Assembly (NCBI GenBank): GCA_031373255.1
Contig: JANMMJ010000068.1
Coordinates: 1-64,000, forward strand
DNA length: 64,000 nt
From: JANMMJ01 sp031373255
GTDB lineage: Bacteria; Pseudomonadota; Alphaproteobacteria; Rhizobiales; Aestuariivirgaceae
Reading direction: 5' to 3'
Each line of letters starts with the position of its first letter. The first letter of the stretch is position 1. Shown one piece after another: positions 58,564 through 64,000 of the stretch. The translations under genes and the position numbers were made by a program. A model generated the notes under the pieces. The model saw only the letters and a list, made by a program, of their open reading frames with translations, was not told the origin of the DNA and searched no databases.

Positions 58564-59711
58564 TGCCCCAGATCAAGCCCGTGCCCGTTGACCATCCAGG
58601 CACGTTCATCAAGGAAGAGCTAGAGGCCCGAGGCTGGGAACAGGTGGACCTTGCGTACATTCTTGGTGTCTTGCCTCAGGCGTTAAGTCCTCTGCTTTCG
58701 GGGAAGGCAAGCATTACGCCGGACATGGCAGCGTCTTTGGGAGCGGCGTTCGACATGCAGGCCGATTTCTTCGCCAATCTTCAAAAGATGTATGACTTGC
58801 ACAAAGCGAAGCCCGTTGATCCGGGCGTGCGCACTCGTGCTTCATGGGTCTCCTATTTCCCGGTTCGGGATATGATCAAGCGTAGGTGGATCGAAGATAC
58901 AGAACCCGGTCTCTTGGATTTGCAGATGATGCGATTTTTTGGGAAGAACCGCATTGAAGATATTCCGTGGATTGGCAGTGGCGAGATTGTCCCTACCGCG
59001 TTCAAGAAGAGCGGTGACTATGAGTCGTCCATCGGGCCTCTCCAGTACACATGGCTACATCGCGTAATAAAGATCGCTGAGACCGTTAGCGCACCATTAT
59101 ATTCCGAGGAGAAGCTGCGCGGCAGCTTGTCCAAAATCAGAAGCCATCTTCTTGATAGGGACGACTTGAAGCACATCCCTGGTATTTTGCAGGAGGCAGG
59201 CGTTCGCTTTATTCTGGTCGAGGCACTGCCGGGATCAAAAATTGATGGTGTATGTGTGTGGATCGATGGCCAGCCCGCAATTGGTATGACTACTCGATTG
59301 GACCGCCTCGACAATTTTGCATTTGTGCTTAGGCACGAGTGTGAACACGTACTTAGAGGCGATGGGCGGGATGTGGCCTTTGCGCCAGTTGATAACGAAA
59401 TGAAGACTGACCCTGACTCGGGAGACGGTCCCGAAATAGAACGACGCGCAAACGAGGCAGCGGCGGAGTTTTGTGTTTCAAGGCAGCATTTGACATCCTT
59501 CATTCTTCGCAAAAGCCCCTTTATATCGGAGCAGGACGTTCTAGCTTTTGCTGCAAGAATGGAGATTCATCCTGCTATTGTCGTTGGTCAGGTGCAGCAC
59601 AAGACCAACAAGTACAATTGGCTGCGCAAGTATCAGATTAGCGTTCGAGATCACTTGTCTGGATGGAAGTATGTTGACGGCTGGGGTCGTCAATGCCCCA
59701 CTGGTCTTTAG
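58563..59711 (+). CDS. higA: HigA-type antitoxin fused to an ImmA/IrrE metallopeptidase domain
   Basis: A 382-residue protein. Residues 1 to about 80 are a HigA-like helix-turn-helix (GTFIKEELEARGWEQVDLAY, VLPQALSPLLSGKASITPD). Residues about 180-340 carry an ImmA/IrrE-type zinc peptidase with His258-Glu-Cys-Glu-His262 in FVLRHECEHVLRGD. It would repress the operon and neutralise HigB, and the peptidase part could destroy a repressor or itself upon a signal. The length is far above the roughly 100 residues of plain HigA because of the fusion. Confidence 0.85.
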   Translation: MPQIKPVPVDHPGTFIKEELEARGWEQVDLAYILGVLPQALSPLLSGKASITPDMAASLGAAFDMQADFFANLQKMYDLHKAKPVDPGVRTRASWVSYFPVRDMIKRRWIEDTEPGLLDLQMMRFFGKNRIEDIPWIGSGEIVPTAFKKSGDYESSIGPLQYTWLHRVIKIAETVSAPLYSEEKLRGSLSKIRSHLLDRDDLKHIPGILQEAGVRFILVEALPGSKIDGVCVWIDGQPAIGMTTRLDRLDNFAFVLRHECEHVLRGDGRDVAFAPVDNEMKTDPDSGDGPEIERRANEAAAEFCVSRQHLTSFILRKSPFISEQDVLAFAARMEIHPAIVVGQVQHKTNKYNWLRKYQISVRDHLSGWKYVDGWGRQCPTGL

Positions 59712-59720
59712 GAGATTGGC

Positions 59721-60215
59721 ATGGCCACTTTGGATGAACAAATCCTTCGCGCTTGGGATGAATGGGAGGAGACGACAGGGGCCGAGGCTAACAATCCCGA
59801 TGATTTCCTTGCCTGGGCAATGGATCACAAGAAACTAGTTCCTCGACTGCAAGATATACGTCAGATATTTCGCAAGCAAGTTACCAACGTATTGCGTCAA
59901 GCAATGCGTAAAGACACTGACGGCTTTTCTTACCGTGCCAAACAATGCGTGGCGGTTAGTGAAAAGGGCATGCAGCTGCGCCTTTGGTTCGACACTGACA
60001 AGGGTGGTACCCCCAATCTCCGTCAGAAGGCCGTTCGCCAACGCCGCGATGCAATCGCTTCTGATGTGTATCGGGCGGTATGCGACGCCGAGCACATGAA
60101 CAAATCCTTCCCTGACGATTCCCAGTTGAATTTTCTAACCGATTTCAGCGATGACATTGCGGAGCGACGGGCCGCAGAGCTTTTAAAGCAAGACAGGGAT
60201 GATGTGGCAGCGTAA
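59721..60215 (+). CDS. Uncharacterised 164-residue protein downstream of higBA
   Basis: The product starts MATLDEQILRAWDEWEETTG and contains FLAWAMDHKKLVPRLQDIRQ plus a basic strand-rich middle (FSYRAKQCVAVSEKGMQLRLWFDTDKGG). I do not recognise a family. It begins 9 bases after the antitoxin gene and its stop overlaps the next start by one base, so all four genes are probably one transcript. Codon use is AT-richer than the surrounding chromosome. Confidence 0.65.
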   Translation: MATLDEQILRAWDEWEETTGAEANNPDDFLAWAMDHKKLVPRLQDIRQIFRKQVTNVLRQAMRKDTDGFSYRAKQCVAVSEKGMQLRLWFDTDKGGTPNLRQKAVRQRRDAIASDVYRAVCDAEHMNKSFPDDSQLNFLTDFSDDIAERRAAELLKQDRDDVAA

Positions 60216-60439
60216 TGGCTAAAGGGCCACGAGGCGAAAGGCGACCTGCCGATGTGAACGCCCGAGCAGTTATGATCGCTCGGATTGCGACGGGCGAAAT
60301 TGAAGATACGTTAGGGAAGACCCCAGAAAGAGCCAAGGGCGGGATAAAAGGAGCAAAGGCACGGGCGGTCAGTCTCACGCCACAGCAGCGGTCAGAAATA
60401 GCTCGGGCAGCCGCGACGGTGCGCTGGAAAAAGAACTAG
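60215..60439 (+). CDS. Small basic protein, possibly nucleic-acid binding
   Basis: The 74-residue protein is rich in Lys, Arg and Ala (MAKGPRGERRPADVNARAVM, KGGIKGAKARAVSLTPQQRS) and ends IARAAATVRWKKN. Such small histone-like proteins are common on mobile islands and often annotated as RNA-binding. The family was not firmly recognised. Its ATG overlaps the stop of the previous gene. It is the last gene of the island. Confidence 0.62.
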   Translation: MAKGPRGERRPADVNARAVMIARIATGEIEDTLGKTPERAKGGIKGAKARAVSLTPQQRSEIARAAATVRWKKN

Positions 60440-60481
60440 AACCGCTCGCCACAATCAAGCTGAGGCACTACCAATAAAACG

Positions 60482-61057
60482 GTGCCTTTGATTCGCGAAA
60501 CCATCATCACCACGATGGACAGGCAGGGCCGTGTCCAGATAGCACCTCTTGGCCTGATCGCCGAAGGTGAGGATTGGATCATTGCGCCGTTTCGCCCGTC
60601 GGTGACGCTCGATAATCTCGAGCAGGTGCCCTTCGCCGCCGCCAGCCATACTGACGATGTCAGGATCTTTGCCGGCTGCCTGACCGGCCGCCACGATTGG
60701 CCGGTTGAACCATGTGACACGATTGCAGTGCCGCGCCTGTCAAATGCGCTGAGTCATTGGGAACTGGAAGTCGTCGAGCGCATCGAACACGAGCAACGCC
60801 CGCGCTTCCGCTGCCGCATCGCCCATGCCGCAACCCACGCACCATTCCCGGGCTACACCAGGGCTAAATTTGCTGTGATCGAGGCCGCAATCCTCTCAAG
60901 CCGCCTTCACATGCTGCCGCGTGAAAAGGTCGAATCCGAAATTGCCTACCTCCGCATCGCGATAGAAAAAACCGCCAGCCCCGCCGACCACGAAGCATGG
61001 GGCTGGCTCATGCAGAAGATCGCCGATTACTATGAGCCGAAGGAAAAGGGAGCCTGA
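60482..61057 (+). CDS. DUF447-family protein of the H4MPT cluster
   Basis: The 191-residue protein matches DUF447, a flavin-reductase-like split-barrel family found in methanogens and H4MPT-using methylotrophs. It opens MPLIRETIITTMDRQGRVQIAPLG and contains ILSSRLHMLPREKVESEIAY. A role in cofactor synthesis is inferred from clustering. It starts with GTG at 60482 without a clear Shine-Dalgarno. It was probably once directly downstream of the dihydropteroate-synthase-like gene, from which the island now separates it. Its stop codon lies in the loop of a terminator hairpin. Confidence 0.8.
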   Translation: MPLIRETIITTMDRQGRVQIAPLGLIAEGEDWIIAPFRPSVTLDNLEQVPFAAASHTDDVRIFAGCLTGRHDWPVEPCDTIAVPRLSNALSHWELEVVERIEHEQRPRFRCRIAHAATHAPFPGYTRAKFAVIEAAILSSRLHMLPREKVESEIAYLRIAIEKTASPADHEAWGWLMQKIADYYEPKEKGA

Positions 61058-61066
61058 GGCTCCCTT
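61046..61066. terminator. Bidirectional terminator whose loop is the DUF447 stop codon
   Basis: AAGGGAGCC (61046-61054) pairs with GGCTCCCTT (61058-61066), and the 3-base loop TGA is the stop codon itself. The pair is A-rich on the left and T-rich on the right, so it can act in both directions between the DUF447 gene and the convergent fae gene. Confidence 0.7.
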
Positions 61067-61160
61067 CTTGTCATTTGTCGAAACCGAAGATGGCAGCCAA
61101 CCGGCGAAGGAGTCCGGGAGGCATAGGCTCCGGAGTAACCTCCTCGCGATTGGGTCTCTC

Positions 61161-61670
61161 CTAAGCGCCGAACGGGTGCTTGACCGAATCGCGCTTCTTG
61201 GTGACTTCCGAAGCCTTCGGAATGCCCTTCACGGCGCGCTCGATCGATTCCTTCACGGCCTTGTAGTTGTATTCCTGGATCTTCTTGTCGTCTTCGGCTT
61301 CCCAATGGATGAACACGCCGACGCAGATGAAGATGTCATCGGCTTCCTTGGCGGGGATCGTTCCATCGGCAACTGAATCCTGCACGGCCTTGGCGACGGC
61401 GTATTGCGCCGGTCCGAACATCTGCACGGCCTGCTTGGCGCCCTTGATCGTCACCTTGTTGAACATCACCGTGTTCGGCTTGCACGGCAGGTTCGGTGCG
61501 ATCACGGCGAGAAGCGATGTGAAGCCGTCCTTGTTGTTTGTCAGGCAGTTCACAAACGCATGCTCGACCGAGCTTCCGCGTGGCCCGATGATGAGATCGA
61601 TATGCGCGACCTCGTTGCCATCGCCGACCAGCGATTCGCCGACCATCAATTTCGAAATTTTCTTTACCAT
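61161..61670 (-). CDS. fae: Formaldehyde-activating enzyme Fae
   Basis: The 169-residue enzyme condenses formaldehyde with H4MPT to methylene-H4MPT. The sequence is unmistakable: LMVGESLVGDGNEVAHIDLI with the catalytic His23, GPRGSS, LLAVIAPNLPCKPNT, and QMFGPAQYAVAKAVQD. The ATG at 61670 follows ggagga; 7 extra upstream codons are unlikely. It is probably one of the most highly expressed genes here, with its own promoter in the 154 bases before it. Confidence 0.96.
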   Translation of the reverse strand: MVKKISKLMVGESLVGDGNEVAHIDLIIGPRGSSVEHAFVNCLTNNKDGFTSLLAVIAPNLPCKPNTVMFNKVTIKGAKQAVQMFGPAQYAVAKAVQDSVADGTIPAKEADDIFICVGVFIHWEAEDDKKIQEYNYKAVKESIERAVKGIPKASEVTKKRDSVKHPFGA

Positions 61671-61824
61671 TGCCTCATTCCTCCCTGGCATGAACCATGT
61701 TTCGCAATGCCACCGGACATCCAGTGGCCAGACGTAACCTATCCTTGTTCGCAGCGCCCGCGCATATCGCCGGACCGGTTGGCCAGATAGCGGCAGAGCA
61801 TTCCGCCATCCTTAATCAACCACT

Positions 61825-62664
61825 CTATCGGCTTCGCTGCAAGATGCTGAGCAGGCTTTCGCAAAAAAGAGTTGCAACGGTGAGATCGGCGGACGTCCCG
61901 GGATTGAGGCCTCTGGCCTTGATCTCGCTGTCAAATTCGAGAAGCAGTCCGAGCCGGTCCGGGGCCGTCTTGAGCATTGGTATGATGTGCTCTGCCTTCA
62001 GTCTGACCCAATCTGCCTGCGCTGCGCCCCATTTCCGCACGATATGTGTGTCCGGAAAGGCCGCCAGATAGGCGAGGTAGGTGGCAGTCGCCGGCCACCA
62101 GATCTCGCGGTTTTCGCGCTGTGCCTGCTGAAGCGCCGGCAGCCCGGTTGCGAACATGTCGATATATCCATCTGCGTAGGCCTTCGCGATCCGGTCGCGG
62201 CTCTGGGCCTCCGCCATGATCTGGCGGAGCGGAAGCTTCGGCGCCGCGCCAAGATCGCTGCCATCGACCTTTCCCATGCCCCCCGGATTGGCATGGCGGA
62301 TGGCTTTGAACACCTTTTCCGCGTCCGCGATAGTGAGCGATTCGAGCGTGTTTTGGAGTGTTTTTTGCACGTTTTTGGCGTCATTTAAGCGCTCAAATAC
62401 GCGTGCAAGCGGCGCGCAAAGCAGCACGATCCCGAGGTTGGTATTGGTGCCCGCTGCCGCCATGGAGGCTTCAACCGCGCCCAGGATGCGATCCCCTATG
62501 GTACTGTTTTCCTTCGTCAAAGGCCCCGCCGCGGCGTCGGCGCTACGCAGGAAATGCGCCGCCTCCATGTCGTGCCCGCCCGCGAAAATATGCACGTTTC
62601 CGGGCTTTGGAGCGTCGATTTCGGCCCTGCAAGCCAAAATAAAGGCCCGGCCGGTTATGTTCAT
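61825..62664 (-). CDS. CitG/MdcB-like triphosphoribosyl-dephospho-CoA synthase-family protein
   Basis: The 279-residue helical protein begins MNITGRAFILACRAEIDAPK and PGNVHIFAGGHDM. The PKPGNV(H/D) motif and GTNTNLGIVLL later are characteristic of CitG-type enzymes, which transfer a triphosphoribosyl group. In methylotrophs this gene clusters with H4MPT genes and probably makes a phosphoribosyl part of the cofactor. The ATG at 62664 overlaps the upstream ligase gene by 4 bases; the longer frame runs through that gene and is excluded. Confidence 0.83.
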   Translation of the reverse strand: MNITGRAFILACRAEIDAPKPGNVHIFAGGHDMEAAHFLRSADAAAGPLTKENSTIGDRILGAVEASMAAAGTNTNLGIVLLCAPLARVFERLNDAKNVQKTLQNTLESLTIADAEKVFKAIRHANPGGMGKVDGSDLGAAPKLPLRQIMAEAQSRDRIAKAYADGYIDMFATGLPALQQAQRENREIWWPATATYLAYLAAFPDTHIVRKWGAAQADWVRLKAEHIIPMLKTAPDRLGLLLEFDSEIKARGLNPGTSADLTVATLFCESLLSILQRSR

Positions 62665-63575
62665 CCCGCAGCCTTCAGCGCGCCCTGTGACCTCACATGG
62701 GCCACCAGCGCCGCGGCGATCTCGCGTGCGATATTGACCGGCGTCACCTTCTGTAGCCCGGCCCAGGCCGGCATGCTGTTGACCTCGAGCACCAGGTACT
62801 CGCCGTCCGCATTCCGGATAATATCGACTCCGCAAAAATTTGCCCCGACCGCCTCCGCCGCCCGCCCCGCAATCGATCCAAGCTCGGCATCGATGATGGC
62901 GGCACAGGGCTTTCCGCCCTGTTTGACGTTGGTGATCCAATGGCTGCTGGCGCGCCGCATTGCGGCAACCAGCCGCCCGTTGATGACGAACACGCGGTAA
63001 TCGTGAAACTGAGGTCCCGCCGCGGCAACGAAGCGTTGCAGGTAATAGACCCCGGAAACCGCCTGCTCGTCCGGCAGGTCCTCCACGCCTGAAATCAGCT
63101 TCAATCCACGGCCCTGCGAACCGAATAATGGCTTGAGCACAAGATTGCCGCGTTCTGCCTCGCGTTTGACAATTTCGGCGGCATCGGCGCGGTTCTCGAC
63201 CGTCCAGGTAGGCGGCGTGGCAATAGCAGCCTGATGCAGCAGAAAGCTCGTCATCGACTTGTCAACGCAGCATTCGACGGTACGCGCGTCGTTCCACACG
63301 GTTACCCCGCTACGCCGCAGCGCATGGAGCAGGCCAAGCCTTTTGGTGACGGCTTCAAAGCTGCCTTCGGAAACCGTGCGCACCAGAACCGCGTCAGGCA
63401 TGCCGCCGGGAATCGAAAGTCCGGAGAGCTGCGACGTATCGAACTCGCAATCTTGAAGCCGCATGGTTTGCGGCTGCGCACCAAGCCGCCTCATGTGGGT
63501 GGAGATGGTCTTCGCGTGACCGTCGCGAGGTTCGGCAAAGATGACGATCCGCGGTCCCTCAGGCAAACGAGGCAT
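62661..63575 (-). CDS. RimK/MptN-like ATP-grasp ligase
   Basis: The 304-residue ATP-grasp enzyme shows GNLVLKPLFGSQGRGLKLIS (the glycine-rich loop), YYLQRFVAAAGPQFHDYRVFVIN, and a metal site in FCGVDIIRN and LVLEVNSMPAW. Archaeal MptN adds glutamate to H4MPT to give tetrahydrosarcinapterin, and CofF acts on F420. In methylotrophs the homologue is part of the H4MPT cluster. The start at 63575 (MPRLPEGPRIVIF) overlaps mch by 17 bases; a start 6 codons upstream is possible. Confidence 0.83.
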   Translation of the reverse strand: MPRLPEGPRIVIFAEPRDGHAKTISTHMRRLGAQPQTMRLQDCEFDTSQLSGLSIPGGMPDAVLVRTVSEGSFEAVTKRLGLLHALRRSGVTVWNDARTVECCVDKSMTSFLLHQAAIATPPTWTVENRADAAEIVKREAERGNLVLKPLFGSQGRGLKLISGVEDLPDEQAVSGVYYLQRFVAAAGPQFHDYRVFVINGRLVAAMRRASSHWITNVKQGGKPCAAIIDAELGSIAGRAAEAVGANFCGVDIIRNADGEYLVLEVNSMPAWAGLQKVTPVNIAREIAAALVAHVRSQGALKAAG

Positions 63576-64000
63576 CGAGAAGGTCCTGTGCAATCATGCC
63601 GGATCTGTAGGTCTCGCCGCTCTGCAGCGAGGTCACCATCACGCTGGCTGGGCTGAACAGCAGTGGATCGATGGCGTAGAAATCACCGTTGAAGGCCTTG
63701 AAAACGTCGGCAAATGGCCGTCCGTAGTCGCGCGAACTCTTGCTGGGCAAGCTTTCGGCCAGCGCTTTGGCGGCCTCGTCGGGTCCTCTGACAAAAAGCT
63801 GCACCTGTCCGCCGTAGATGATGGCGTCGTTGGTTCGGCCCATGGACGTCACAAAATCGGGATGCGGCGGGCACAGTGGCGCCGAAGCCAGTCCCTCGAC
63901 AATATCGGGTAGCGGAAAATGCAGTGTATGGGCCTTGTGCAGGGCAACTTCGAGCACACGGGCGACCACTTGCACCGAGCCTGCGAGGCTCTGTGTCGGT
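63559..64000 (-). CDS. mch: Methenyl-H4MPT cyclohydrolase Mch, C-terminal part (5' end outside window)
   Basis: The visible 147 residues match the C-terminal half of Mch. They begin PTQSLAGSVQVVARVLEVALHK in frame to the window edge, followed by PPHPDFVTSMGRTNDAIIYG, a highly conserved block. The enzyme interconverts methenyl- and formyl-H4MPT, the step after methylene-H4MPT dehydrogenase. The gene runs in from the right, and the internal GTG at 63975 is not the true start. The order mch, ligase, CitG-like, fae is typical of H4MPT clusters in methylotrophs. Confidence 0.95.
   Translation of the reverse strand, partial: PTQSLAGSVQVVARVLEVALHKAHTLHFPLPDIVEGLASAPLCPPHPDFVTSMGRTNDAIIYGGQVQLFVRGPDEAAKALAESLPSKSSRDYGRPFADVFKAFNGDFYAIDPLLFSPASVMVTSLQSGETYRSGMIAQDLLDASFA

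Larger units (their letters stand above)
57252..60448. mobile_element. 3.2-kb foreign island inside the H4MPT gene block
   Basis: Between two H4MPT-type genes lie a transposase gene, a toxin-antitoxin pair and two small genes with AT-richer composition. The flanks carry an imperfect direct repeat, GAACCGGTCG (57252-57261) and GAACCGCTCG (60439-60448), 9 of 10 matching. I found no terminal inverted repeats for the transposase, so it is not a defined insertion sequence. Boundaries are approximate. Confidence 0.5.

Overview
The window is a chromosomal segment of a methylotrophic alphaproteobacterium, most likely of the Hyphomicrobiales (Rhizobiales). The evidence is the FeuP/FeuQ-type two-component pair, the cycHJKL-degP-regulator-kinase-glnE order known from rhizobia, heterotetrameric sarcosine oxidase, PQQ synthesis, a lanthanide-type methanol dehydrogenase (XoxF) and genes of the tetrahydromethanopterin (H4MPT) formaldehyde pathway. 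No calcium-type MxaF/MxaI is present here, and I saw no tRNA, rRNA, CRISPR array, integrase or replication origin.

Layout. (1) 1-12568: tail part of a gene-transfer-agent (GTA)-like cluster in the RcGTA order g5 (end only), g6, g8, g9, g10, g10.1, g11-g15, then a beta-helix tail fibre, a holin-like protein and a lysozyme. The g7 position is empty. (2) 12577-16766: a Tad-type pilus protein with a von Willebrand domain, and a small exported protein followed by feuP-feuQ. (3) 17055-25910: methyl-amino-acid module with a GlxA-type AraC regulator, a MetF-like reductase, a PLP lyase/synthase, a 49-residue membrane protein and soxBDAG. (4) 26050-36793: ccmIEFH, degP, a second two-component pair, glnE. 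(5) 36798-40293: pqqABCDE with a small periplasmic protein at the end.

(6) 40537-53829: periplasmic methanol-oxidation region. xoxF, xoxG, xoxJ and a CLSNCW-motif rhodanese run leftward. Around them are an MxaD-like protein, two YVTN beta-propellers, a DUF1097 membrane protein, a metallo-beta-lactamase-fold hydrolase, a fused SoxY-SoxZ carrier and a six-gene operon with a complete ABC exporter/importer set. (7) 53898-64000: H4MPT/methylofuran-type cofactor genes (MfnB-like/FolB fusion, afpA, dihydropteroate-synthase-like, DUF447, CitG-like, RimK-like ligase) with fae and mch. A 3.2-kb foreign island (IS1-type transposase, HigB-HigA/ImmA toxin-antitoxin pair, two small proteins) sits inside this block.

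How it fits together: PQQ made by pqqABCDE and c-type haem attached by Ccm serve XoxF and XoxG in the periplasm. The formaldehyde formed is taken up by Fae and Mch on H4MPT, whose synthesis genes lie alongside. Sarcosine oxidase feeds a second C1 stream into folate, which the MetF-like enzyme could reduce. The least understood part is the set of conserved quinoprotein-associated genes at 46510-53829, which looks like a dedicated periplasmic support, relay or transport system for XoxF.
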